Shown here piece after piece: positions 20,966 to 32,019 of a stretch of DNA of 64,000 nucleotides. The DNA comes from Lactuca virosa (lineage: Eukaryota > Streptophyta > Magnoliopsida > Asterales > Asteraceae), in the NCBI GenBank assembly GCA_928212115.1, contig CAKMRJ010004445.1, forward strand, positions 76,363,695 through 76,427,694, given 5' to 3'. The position numbers were made by a program, and so were the translations under genes. The notes under the pieces are model-generated. The model saw only the letters and a list, made by a program, of their open reading frames with translations, ran no database searches and was not told the origin of the DNA. Position 1 is the stretch's first letter; each line of letters starts with the position of its first letter.

Positions 20966-23817
20966 TAAGATTGTAACTTGAGTGACATGTCTTAAAGAAG
21001 GTTTAAAACACTTGTCAAATGTAAGAGTAAAAGTTTTCTACTCTTGTACATTTGAAATTGGTAAGTTGTGATGTTTTGGATAAAACAAAGACCAACTAAG
21101 GCCAATTGTGTGAAGTGTTTGTCTTGATTAGAATCCACACTATCTCTTGAATATCTGACAAGAAAGTCTTATATGTCAAGAGGACAGTGGGAGTCTTAAA
21201 GGTCTTGAAAGTCTCAAGAACTAATCAAGAATAAAACCTGAAGTTCTTCACTAGCACACGACTTGAGGTTTATAACCTATCGTGTCGACATGTCTGTGCC
21301 TATTCAAGTTGGCTTTGCATAGGAGTTCTGAGAGTTCTCAATTGGTTGCACAGCTACTTGGAAGCAATGGCAGGCCCTTGAGCTGCCAAATGGCAAGAAT
21401 TTAAGATTGCACAAGTTTAATCCATATAAGTGTGGATTTGTCAGTAACCTTGTCTTGTGATTATGGTTTTGACAAAATTCATATGGATAGGAACTCATAC
21501 ACCATAAAATCTAAGTGTCATAAGGTTTCTCTCCGATTCATGAAAATGATGGTGAGGAAACACTTTCACTAAGTAGATTTTAGCTAGATAGCAATTGTGA
21601 TATTTGCATTCTCAAAGTCGTTAGTGGAGCGTGTGTGGTTAACCAGCACACTAACATGGACTTGTGAGAAGTGGTAAAGGTCTAAACAATCGAGACTATG
21701 ATTACGGCATCCCTTTTCATAGTTCTTAAAATTGTTTAGACACACCTGTGAGCTATCTAAGATAAGGTGTATGATATTGATAAAGTTTTATCAAAGCAAT
21801 CTAGTATCAGAAATCTGAACTTTGGTAAGAAAGTCAATAAAGTATTGATTTCTAGAAGTCCAGCTGATTTCTGATTACATGTCAAAGCTAGTGGGAGCAT
21901 AAGTGTTATGCTAATAATCATCATGTTAGTGGGAGCATGATAATTATGATAAAGGTTGCAAGTTAGCAATGTTAATTATAGAAAACAAAAGTTTCAATTC
22001 GTGAGGCTGCAGGGGTTGAAAAAGTTGTTTTGCTATAATTAAGGGAGAGAAAATTATACTTCATTTCAATTCTAAAAGCTTAGATTGAGATTTTAATCGT
22101 ATTTAGTCAAGGATATATATATGAATTTCATGTTGGAATGGCTCAACATAAGGAAATTCTATATATGGGTCCATTATTTGCGTTCTAAAATTCGATTATG
22201 ATTACGGCATCCCTTTTCATAATCTGAATTATGAGAACTTGGCAAATAGAAATGGAAATGTTATAGCAAAAGACTGGTTTAGTCTTTATGTGAGACATCA
22301 TGACTCGTGTCCCATATGCTTCGGATATAGGATCGATTACATGTGCTATATTTATCCTTTCTAAAATTTTCCAAATGCCTGGGGCATTAAGAAGGGAAAA
22401 GGTCTAGAACTGGATATGACTAAAAGGATTAAGCAATTGTCGAGGACAATCTAAGGTTTACCAAAGATTGGTTGCTCAAGGACAGTTGGAAGTATAGTGT
22501 TAATTCTGGAAGGACCATATTGACATAATCTGTAAGGAGGCAACTCTTGTTCAGAAGTGATAGTCAAAATGGAATATGGAAATGTTTCAAAGTTGGAAAT
22601 TATTCAATCTGTGTAAGATTAGGAAACTTAATGCAAGAAGGATGTTTCCAAGGAGTTGATCTCCTTGTGCATAATCATTACAGGAGGATCAATGCATATA
22701 AGTTTAGAATCTAACAGATTTCAGTAAATGGCATGAATTTGGAATTCTTGCATTTGCAGTAAGGATTTGGGACTGTGAAAGAGGATCATTGGAGTTATGT
22801 TCAATTGATCTAATTCACAAAGTGAAGATCATAGACAAACATAGTATGCATACTTGGTGTATGGCATGACTAGTGTTTAGAAAACATAGTGTACATGCTT
22901 GGAGCATGGGACAACTATTGTTTTAAATTCAAGAATAAAGTTGATAGCTGAAACAGTATACAATGAATAATGTGTAATCATATGGTGATAAATAAAAGGT
23001 GTTTTATTTATGTTCATAGGTTTTGATACCATATTAGATTCTATTATTATTGTGTTTCATTTTGCATGTTTTGACTTCCAGAATAACTAGGTCGTTCTTC
23101 CTGATTGACTAAGTTATTCAAACTATCCACAGTCGGTCATATGTTGGAAGTAGATATGAATCAAGACTGTCATGGGTTGGCTTGTAGAGGTCTAAGATGT
23201 TGGACAAGGGGCTACAACACTCATGAGTGCTCATAAGTTCTGAGTATTGGATTCAACCCGCGCTCATTGGAATCACTTCATGGATTTTATCACGAGTGAT
23301 CATGAGACGATAATATCTTATATTCTTCAAACCTAGAGATATGAGTTGTTACTATGAGTTGGTTGTACATTGATTGCACGAAAACGCATTCGGTAACTCG
23401 GTGTTATAAAACGTGCCTTTGTGTATGATTCAACAAGTAGTAGAACAAGCCATATGAGTCGAAGTTTATCCATTCCTTTTACCTTCGGGATAAAAGCGAT
23501 ATCTGTGGGCCCCTCGATGATTTGATGATGACAAATGGAAGTGCTCGGCCGAGCCAGGACTGATTTGATTTGTTCAATTAGTCAGTCGTCATAAATCGGA
23601 AATCGGGAAACAACAAATGGACAGAGAGAATGATTATAATCCATGTCTCAGTCCATATGATATCTAGAATGGAGGAATATATGATCCCTTATCTAATGGA
23701 CAAGTCATTGACAAAGGTCAGAGTTCATCTACAAGGTCAGAGTTCGACAGCGGCTTTTGAGAGCTACGATTGCCAGTTGGTTCCTGAAGTCATACGCAAT
23801 AATAGTTTTAGACTTAT
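20966..23817. other. Decayed pol interior of the young copia element
   Basis: No frame longer than about 70 codons and no convincing RT motif. A recurring GATTACGGCATCCC word (about 21700 and 22198, with a variant near 19318) is the only structure noted. Confidence 0.45.
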
Positions 23818-23829
23818 CCAAGTGGGAGA
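23818..23829 (+). other. Polypurine tract of the young copia element
   Basis: CCAAGTGGGAGA just before the 3' LTR start TGTTGGATTAG. The same context with one change (AAGTGGTAGAC) occurs in the related element ending at 29455. Confidence 0.75.
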
Positions 23830-23830
23830 C

Positions 23831-24607
23831 TGTTGGATTAGTGTCTAAGTCCATAACTATAATTGGTATGTACTTGACCCGACTCGGCATGGTCCATTTG
23901 GGTTGCATGGCATCGGAACATTTGGATAGACCGTTTATGAGGAAAAGACATTTTGTGACATATTAATATATTATAAGTTCTAATATATTAATATGAAATC
24001 ATGTTATTTAATTAGTATTGATCAAGAATTAATTTGGACTTAATTTAGTGATCAAAAAGAGACTAATTAAATATATGGGGATTGATTGTGTAAATCATTC
24101 ATTCTTATATATGTGGGCTTATGATCCAAGATTCCTTTATGTTGGGTTTAACCCATGTGGTGATCCATGGATACTCCATGGAGGTTAAAACCCATGGAGC
24201 ATAAGGAATGGGAAAAAGTCATGAGTTACATGGTGTAACCCTAATAGCCACACTATATAAGAACCCCTTTAGTTCAAGAAATTGGCACTAGTGATACATA
24301 TTTTGAGGGCTAGCCGATTTGAACATGTATGTCTTCTTCTCATGGTTATTCCAAGAGTTCATGATGTTGTGTGAACCATTTGAGGTGTCACACTTGGGGC
24401 ACTAGGCTCTCAAGCTTCATGGAGTCAAGCAACAACAACAAGGTATGTATTCTATCTATTTTATTATCCTAGTATCAATGTTTTGGTATGCTAGTTAGGA
24501 TAATACCTTGGATAATCATATTTGCATGTATAATAGAGAAAACATAGATCCAAGGTATTTAGGGTTGCATGTACACTTAGGAGTGTTAGAATGCTCAAAA
24601 CCCATCA
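23831..24607 (+). repeat. 3' LTR of the young copia element
   Basis: TGTTGGATTAG to CAAAACCCATCA, 777 bp. Nearly identical to 16944-17739, and about the same length and termini as the LTR at 28675-29455. Confidence 0.93.
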
Positions 24608-25344
24608 AAATACACAATAGTATTGTGTTAATATTTTACCAGTGATAACCATCACAGTAAATGAAATTCTTATGCTTTTATAAGTTAGTAAATCAACTCT
24701 AAAACTCTTTTAAAAGATGTTAGATTGTTGTTTATAAAACCCCAAATTTTAAATTACATGCTTAACTTAGTAGATAATTGAGTCTTTTCTACAAGTCAGT
24801 AACAGTTCAAACAAACATGCTAGTAACTATAATAGGTATAGTTTAGGGATTCAGTACATACTATAACTAGAAAAGGAAGGAACATATACATACTATAATA
24901 AGAACAAGATAACAACAACGTGAGGCACTAGTTCATGGCATAACAAATATACTTCTTGTGTCACGTTTTGTAACCATAGTCTCCTGGAGTGAGAGCGTGA
25001 GTTTGTGTATAGATCTATACGGGATTGGCCATCCTACACCTTGCTGCTAGCTACAGTGGGACCTGCAGGTCTATGGGTGACAAATGTCATACCATTTTCG
25101 ACATCTTTAGATCGTCGTGTTTTATACTAGTCAAATCAAGCATAGTTATAACCTCATCACATTTTATCTTAATTTAACAAATTGGTTTTAAGGTAGTTAG
25201 TACTTCAGTAGTTGTTTTAAGCAACACTACTGTATATCTTCGTTTTCCCATTAAATTCGTATAGTGATATTCTCACATCGAGTAATGTAATCTATTTCCT
25301 AGTAACATGAGCATTCAGTTAAAAGGGGGCCTATAATGCTAACT

Positions 25345-25527
25345 TTATGATTCCTTAGTTTATACATTAGGGTTATGTATTAATCAGATCCGACAGGCAG
25401 TAGGATGTGTGCTTTCCGCTTCATTTCCTGTTCCTTGTTTGGTTGTGGGCTTAGAGCAGATTCACACAGTCTACTATCTATTCGATCTTAGTTAAATATA
25501 TAACCCGTATACACCAAGTAATCATAG
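25345..25527 (+). repeat. Hairpin repeat, copy F (in solo LTR)
   Basis: Arms near 25350 (CCTTAGTTTATACATTAG) and 25505-25527 (CGTATACACCAAGTAATCAT). The core on the plus strand is CCTTGTTTGGTTGTGG (25433-25448), opposite to copies A-E in the window but the same relative to element sense. Confidence 0.75.
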
Positions 25528-25701
25528 GGAGTAACAGGTATGGTTCAGGGCATAGCATACAAGTTCAGTATAACACTTTCTAGTACAAAAACATACTTTT
25601 CGGATAGATCATTATGTAAGTGAAACTAGAAAGTTATCTATAAAAGGTTTGATTCGCATTATTAAACAAGTATAACTTAAAGGACCTTTAACGGTTAATT
25701 A

Positions 25702-25882
25702 TATAATATCTTAGTTTATACATCAGTGTTATATATAATTTATATCCGACAGGCAGTTGGATGTGTGTTTTCCGCCTTACTTCCTGTTCCTTGTTTGGTT
25801 GTGGGCTTAGGGCAGATTCACACATTTAACTGTCCGTTCGATATTAGATTATATATAACTTCTATGAACTAAGTGATTATAG
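25702..25882 (+). repeat. Hairpin repeat, copy G (in solo LTR)
   Basis: Arms TATCTTAGTTTATACATCAG and ATGAACTAAGTGATTATAG. The inner arms CGACAGGCAGTTGGATGTGTG and CACACATTTAACTGTCC also pair. Core 25781-25805. Confidence 0.8.
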
Positions 25883-25999
25883 AAGGAACTATTGTGGTTA
25901 CCATTTTACTAAAGGAAATATATATGATTTTCTTAAGGAATGTTTTCTTCAAATATAAAAGAACTATTACAGTTAACTCTGTAAGTACCACATGAATAT

Positions 26000-26159
26000 G
26001 CCAGGGTTGTATACAATGAAGATCTAACGAACAATGGGATGTGTGACTTCCGCCACATTTCCTGTTCTTTGTTTGGTTGTGGGCTTAGGGCAGATTCACA
26101 CAATCGATTGTCTGTTTACTATAATTTGCATATAACTTGTATCCATTTAGTACTCATAG
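26000..26159 (+). repeat. Hairpin repeat, copy H (in solo LTR)
   Basis: Right arm ATCCATTTAGTACTCATAG ends at 26159. The left arm is degenerate. Core 26059-26083 (CTTTGTTTGGTTGTGG). Confidence 0.68.
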
Positions 26160-26573
26160 AAGGAATTGTAGAGTCATTTTTACTTAATATTCATCACATC
26201 AAAAAATATAGGATTTCTAGAGGAACAGACGAACTTTTTTAAAAGAACTTATAGTATACTTTTCATAACTAAAACACTTATGAACTCACCAGCATAAATG
26301 CTGATCTACTCTTTCAAAATAACTTGTATTCTCAGGAAACTAGTAGACAGGTATGTGCTCAGGGATTCAGAAGATGGACCATAGTAGCTTCATGTCTTAT
26401 TTTGTTTTTTACTTTTGGAGTCAATCTTTTGTGAATCACATACTTTGTAAACACTTTAATATTAATGCAATGGTTGTTTGTTACATTGATTACTATGATG
26501 CATGTGTTGTGATACTAAGCATGACGTCCTCCGCCCCCGAACATTTTCGCCGTTCCAGGTTGGGGGTGTCACA

Positions 26574-27603
26574 TTGCTTATCAACTATCTTCGAAACTTT
26601 TTCTTTATCACCAGAACCTTTCTTTGGTGAATTAGAAGTTATTTTCTTGGGGAATTCTTTCGAAGGAATTGCATCACTCTCACGGTTGGACTTCTTTGAT
26701 TTCTTTGAAGACCCCTCGTCAGTACGGGGTAATAGAATTCCAGTTTCCACAGAAGGATTGATGGATTGTAAATATGCCACTAGAATTGGGTTTGCCGGAT
26801 CTATCTTCTTAAGCATAGCATCAGGAATGCGAGCTATACTAGAAAACACCTCCTCATAATCTTCCACAGTTTTTGGAAAATGATATTTCACGAATTCAGC
26901 AACAGGTTCATCAGTAGACACCAAAATCCCTTCTTTGTTATATGCAAAATGAATGATAAGACTCCAATATCTTGCACAAGATATCCCATGAACAACATTT
27001 GTATTCTCCACACTCTTCAACAATTCCTTCCACATTTGAGTCGCATAATCCACTGGTAAATCGTAGTAAATACCAGCAACCATTGCATATACTTCCACTC
27101 TACCCTTATCTAAACCAACACTTCGACCTGTGAGACATCGAAGATAAATTCCAAACAAGAAGTTCCAAATACATGGCAGACTAGACTTCTTGAACTCACT
27201 AATTTTGGTGAGAGGGGGTTGATACCTCATCTCATTAAACATATGAAGGAGTTGCTTATTCAAAACCTTGTAGAATGGTGGAGAATAAGGAAGATCAAGA
27301 ATTTGCACAAACAGTTTCTTTGTCAGACGAAACCTCTTATCATTAATCATGTTGAAGGTCACAGTATCCAAAGTCTTGCTGTAAGTTGTTGTTGAGCCTG
27401 CCAAAGAAAGCCAAGACATAGGTACTGCATAGGAACTGAACATCGATGTTGATAATACTGCGTGCTTCAAAGCAACGATCAGCATCTGAAGTTCTTCTGG
27501 ATAAAGAGAAACACCCCCCCTCAACTTGATAGTTTGTGCTTTGAATCTTCAGGATTGGTTGAGAAGATACATCTTCAGTGGTAGCAGATTGGTTTGCAGC
27601 CAT
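26574..27603 (-). CDS. Extra copia ORF after pol, N-terminal segment (about 343 codons), interrupted
   Basis: The frame appears to start at the ATG at 27603-27601 (MAANQSATTEDVSSQ) in the context CCCTAACAATGGCT. After about 29 codons a run of seven G (minus strand, 27520-27514) shifts the frame by one base. It then runs open (GVSLYPEELQML onward) to 26574, where the solo LTR begins. Beyond that point the ORF formally continues about 27 codons into LTR. The readable part looks globular for about 260 residues, with motifs such as PCIWNFLFGIYLRCLTGR and YYDLPVDYATQMWKELL, then becomes Lys/Ser-rich (EGSSKKSKKSNRES). I do not recognise the family with confidence; plant genomes hold similar frames annotated as putative transposon proteins. 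It belongs with 13601-16233. Confidence 0.72.
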
Positions 27604-27605
27604 TG

Positions 27606-27767
27606 TTAGGGTTTTGAAAAGTTTGATGAACAGAGAGCAATTAGGGCAATGATAGTTTGAGAATTTTTTTTGTTATCGAAAAGTGTTAATGTAAACCAAA
27701 GCCCATTTTTATATGTATCCAGATTTGAATACCAATCGATCCATTTAATGACCCAACCACGTGTCCC
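27606..27767 (-). promoter_or_regulatory. Promoter-like DNA upstream of the extra ORF
   Basis: On the minus strand, upstream of the ATG: a telo-box-like AAACCCTA (27614-27607), a TATA-like CATATAAAAATG (27714-27703) about 100 bp upstream, and a G-box ACACGTGG (27765-27758) a further 50 bp away. This spacing resembles a compact plant promoter. It is sequence inference only. Confidence 0.45.
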
Positions 27768-28674
27768 CTTGAAACGCACACCACTAGCCGTTAATGACGC
27801 CATGTCAGATAAAGTAACCTTGAAACTTGTACCACGTTGTCAAACCGTTACATCAGTCGTCTGTTTGTGAGTACCAAGTGAATAAGAACCAAAACCTTCA
27901 GAATGGAGGTTGGGCCCTTTCGCTTTTGGGTTTAGAAGCGAAGTCATGTGCCAGACTTTCGAAATCATCAGTCTGAGTTGGTATTACTCAGAACCTCAAG
28001 CATTTCGTGAGTGCAGTGTTCCAAAGAAAAAGATAAGAAGCAAAATAAACAAAATTTTGGATTATGTGATGTCGAAAATAAAATTTTGACATAAAGGCAG
28101 TTGAATCCTGGGAAAAGTTTATTTGTTAATTATCAAGAGAGATAATCAACAGCTTGTGTGGTTTCCCGTGAATTACAATCGAATACTTGTAAAGAAGTAT
28201 CGAATGGCATCTTTTTAATAAGCTTGATGGGTGGTTTATGATTTCGTTACATTTCAGCACTAAACATAAGTGCGATCAATTGCAACCTAAATTACTTGTT
28301 TGACCAGTGTATTCAGTGACAAGTAGGCCTTGAAAAACCGATGAAGTGACAAGAAATCGAATGGATACTCAAACTGAAATCATATTAAATAAAACAACAA
28401 AAAGTACTGGATCTTGTTGGGTGTAAAATGTCGTGGGATTCGAACATTCTATCAAGATCACTCATAACGAAAGAATATGATTTTGAGTATCAAAAGTTGG
28501 TATTGAAACAAATGTTTCGTGAAAAACTAGAACAAAGTTTCCTTGTCAATTCCTTCTTAATTTCAAAAATTTGGGTTTCACTTTCATCACGGCCTCATGA
28601 ATTCAGATCATAAACACAAATTTTTGATATGTCTAAATCCTGATTGGTTTATACCAGAGATCTCTTGGACATAT
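27768..28674 (-). other. Spacer between copia pol and the extra ORF
   Basis: No coding or repeat recognised. It ends at CATAT, where the truncated second copia element was inserted. Confidence 0.5.
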
Positions 28675-29455
28675 TGATGGGTTTTAAACAAAATAACATC
28701 CTATGTGTTCATACAAACCCTAATGCTTGGATCTAGGCTTCTCTATTGTACATGTCATTCATCCAAGACTTGCAAATCCTAGATCTAGTGTATATAATCA
28801 AAAATAAATGACAAATCAGATCTAGATGATTACCACTTGTTGAAAGCTTGAATCTTCTTGTTCTTGGAGATTAGAGTCACAAGTGTCACTCCTCTAATGG
28901 CTTACAAACACCACAAGCAAGAGGATGATTTTTGGAGAGAGGTTGGAGGCTTAGAAAATCGGCTCTAGTACTCTTAGGAGAAGGGGTAGCCGATTTTAGG
29001 AGCCTAAGGGGTCTATTTATACTTGTGCTGCTAGGGTTTCAGCTAAAACCCTAATTCGATAGCTTAGGCCTTAAGCAGTCCAAAGAACCTTCCAGAATAA
29101 GGCCTTGGATGAAATCTAGATGGGTTCCTACCCACGATTTCGTCCACCCCCTTAACCATGAAGGATTCTCAGCCCAAATCAACTATCACACAATTGACAG
29201 TTCCAGTCCCTTTTATTTAATTAATCTCTTTTAGCCACAGAATCAATTCTTAATTAATTATTGTCTAATATTAATTAAACTATATGATTTCTCCTTTAAT
29301 ATATTATTCATATAACATATTAATAAATCATAATAACCTCTTAATTCATAATTCATCCTATCATGTTGCTTTGGTGAAGGCAATCCAAAAGGACCATGCA
29401 CTACCGGGTCAAGTAATTGCCAAATATAGTTACGGGCTTAGACACTAATCCAACA
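28675..29455 (-). repeat. 3' LTR of the truncated copia element
   Basis: Minus strand TGTTGGATTAGTGTC to AAACCCATCA, 781 bp. TATA box TATAAATAG at 29021-29013. Confidence 0.9.
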
Positions 29456-30303
29456 GTCTACCACTTGGATAAGTCTAGCAACTACAAATGTAAATGCAAT
29501 CCGATTTACAATCGTATCTCTCAAAGATGCTGTCAAACTCTGATCTTATCAGTAACCTGTCCTTCATATAAGGGATCGTATAATCCTATGTTCTTGATAT
29601 CGTGCGGACAATCACATGGAACATAGTCATACTAATTGTCCAACAGTTTGTTTCTCGATCTCAGATTCGTCTGACATAGAACTTAATCGAAAACATCAAT
29701 TCAATCCTGACCGGGCCCGACACATAAGTCAAACTAAATCATCGAGGGCTGTGATATTGCTTTTACCCTCTTAGGATAAAAGGAATAGATAAACTTTGAC
29801 TTATATGCATTTACTATTCACTAATCAAATCATACACAACAAAACATTTTATAACATCAAGTTACTGATGCGTTTTCGTATTATCAATGTACAACCAATT
29901 AGCAAACAATAAACCATATATCTAGGTTTTAAGACCATATGATATTACCGTCTTGTGATCACTCGTGATTAATTCCATGAAGTGATTCCAGCAAGCGTGG
30001 GTTTATTACAATGCTCAAAACTTGTTCATAAGCACTCATGAACGTTGTAGCAAACGTTTGCTATGTCTAACACACTTTAGACAATCTACACACCAATTCA
30101 TGACAGTCTTCATTCATACCTACTTCCAACATATGAACAACAGTGGACCATTCGAATAATCTTATTATTCAGGAAGTCAAAACATGCAAAATGAAACAAT
30201 AGGTAAACAATTAACACAAGACAGTAACTTTACTTATAAATAATACCATTTATTTAATCATCAAATGTCAATTACATTTATCTATTACACGTGTTTAAAC
30301 TAT
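29456..30303 (-). other. 3' untranslated region and polypurine tract
   Basis: Starts at the LTR side with a minus-strand CCAAGTGGTAGAC polypurine context. The rest, up to the pol stop, has no coding. Confidence 0.6.
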
Positions 30304-32019
30304 CTAATCTAAACTAATATCGTCCCTCAGCCCAATGCTCCCAGCGTGCTGCAGGTGCTTAACCCTACTGAGTCCCTTCGTAAGCGGATCTGCTGGGTTA
30401 TCCTCTGATGATACCCTCTTCACTACGATAAGTCCTTCTTCTACCCGATGTCGAATAAAGTGATATTTTCTGTCGATATATCGAGATCTACCATGATCCC
30501 TCGGTTCCTTGGTCAAGGCAACCGCTCCTTCGTTATCACAGAAAATTTCCATGGGCTCCTGTATGGCTGGCACAACTCCAAGGTCTTCAATGAAATTCTT
30601 CAGCCATATTGCCTCCTTGGATGCTTCGCTCGCTGCAATGTACTCTGATTCGCACGTTGAATCAGCTACAGTCTCCTGCTTGGAACTTTTCCAAGTCACT
30701 GCTCCTCCATTAAGGGTAAAGACCCAGCCCGACTGCGAACGGTAGTTGTCCCTGTCGGTCTGAAAACTGGCGTCAGTGTACCCTCGCACCTTTAAGTCAT
30801 CACTCCCACCGAGGACTAGAAACCATTCCTTGGTCCTTCGAAGGTACTTAAGAATATTCTTGACTGCGGTCCAATGTGCTTTGCCAGGGTTCCCTTGATA
30901 TCTGCTGACCATGCTTAAAGCGAAGGCCACATCAGGGCGAGTACAAGTCATAGCATACATGATTGAGCCAACTGCAGAAGCGTAAGGTACTCGACTCATC
31001 TCTGCTATCTCGGATTCGGTACTCGGACTTTGAGTCTTACTCAATTTGGCATTACTTTGGATTGGTAACTCCCCTTGCTTGGAATTCTCCATACTAAAAC
31101 GTTTTAGTACCTTGTCCAAGTAAGTATTCTGACTAAGTCCTATTAGTCTTTTACTCCTGTTTCTCACTATCCTTATTCCTAAAATATAGGCAGCTTCCCC
31201 GAGGTCCTTCATAGCGAAGCACTTCCTAAGCCAGGACTTTACCTCCTGCACTGTCGGGATGTCATTTCCTATGAGTAGTATGTCATCGACATACAATACG
31301 AGGAAGCTCACTATACTCCCAATGGCTTTGACATATACACATGATTCATCCTCGCTTCGCAGAAAACCAAATTCTTTGACTTTCTCGTCGAAACAAAGAT
31401 ACCATCTGCGAGACGCTTGCTTAAGTCCATAAATGGACTTCTCAAGCTTACACACTCTATTAGGATGCTTCGCATTGACAAAACCCTCTGGCTGAGCCAG
31501 GTAAACATCCTCAGCCAACTTCTCATTAAGGAAAGTGGTTTTGATATCCATTTGCCATATTTCATAATCATGAAATGCAACAATGGCCAGCATCACCCTA
31601 ATAGACTTTATCTTCGCAACTAGTGAGAAGGTCTCATCATAGTGAACTTCGGGAGTTTGAGTAAAGCCCTTCGCAACCAATCACGCCTTATAAGTGTGCA
31701 CATTCCCATCCATGTCGGTCTTCTTCTTGAAGATCCATTTGCACCCGACCGTCTTACGACCAGGTACATGATCAACCAGGCTCCAAACTTGGTTATCATA
31801 CGTGGACTGAATCTCGCTGTCCATCGCCTCTTTCCACTTTATAGACTCTGGGCCTGCCATGGCTTCCTTATAGCTGTTAGGTTCGTCCAAATTTACTAGT
31901 GTACTATCACTAATGAACGTATCCCCTTCCATAGTAATATGAAAACCATAAAACTGGGGTTGAACCCTAACTCTTTCGGAACGTCTAAGAGGCAAGGACT
32001 CGTCAATTGGTTCAACCAA
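30304..32019 (-). pseudogene. Copia reverse transcriptase and RNase H
   Basis: The frame begins with a KWIFKKKTDMDGNVHTYKA segment, has one in-frame TGA (31683-31681), then runs 458 codons open. The RT palm motif VLYVDDILLIGND is at about 31300-31265 (YVDD codons 31293-31282), preceded by QMDIKTTFLNEKL and YGLKQASRRW. RNase H follows, with YTDASFQTD, ESEYIAASEASKEAIWL and IFCDNEGA supplying the acidic residues, and ends in DNPADPLTKGL. This is a full-length Ty1/copia RT-RNase H apart from the stop. Confidence 0.88.

Larger units (their letters stand above)
16938..24607 (+). mobile_element. Young but coding-dead copia element, duplication AAATA
   Basis: LTRs at 16944-17739 and 23831-24607 are nearly identical; I count only a handful of differences apart from a 19-bp duplication. 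AAATA flanks the element at 16933-16937 and 24608-24612, with six extra bases (ATCCTA) before the 5' LTR. A perfect primer site and a polypurine tract give plus polarity. The 6.1 kb interior has only decayed gag and integrase traces. It must have been mobilised by proteins made elsewhere. Confidence 0.88.
16234..26573 (+). mobile_element. Solo gypsy LTR (about 2.67 kb) split by a nested copia element; duplication TTGCT
   Basis: The 5 bp TTGCT occur at 16229-16233 and 26574-26578. Between them the DNA starts TGTCACAACCCG and ends GGGGGTGTCACA, the terminal style of the long gypsy LTRs here. The parts 16234-16937 and 24613-26573 align in reverse orientation with the LTR at 5147-8671 (shared GTGAGTTCATACCCCT and three hairpin repeats). 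There is no internal gypsy region, so it is a solo LTR left by LTR-LTR recombination. It interrupts the extra copia ORF. Confidence 0.88.

Noticed and set aside
16944..24612. Absence of a target duplication for the young copia element
   Set aside because: Immediate flanks (TCCTA, AAATA) do not match, but AAATA is present six bases further out on the left.
26353..26859. 168-codon plus-strand frame
   Set aside because: Spans the junction of solo LTR and the antisense of the extra copia ORF; a chimeric shadow.
13601..27603. Calling the extra copia ORF an envelope protein
   Set aside because: Position fits env-like frames of some copia elements, but there is no signal peptide or membrane span, and it carries nuclear-localisation-like clusters.
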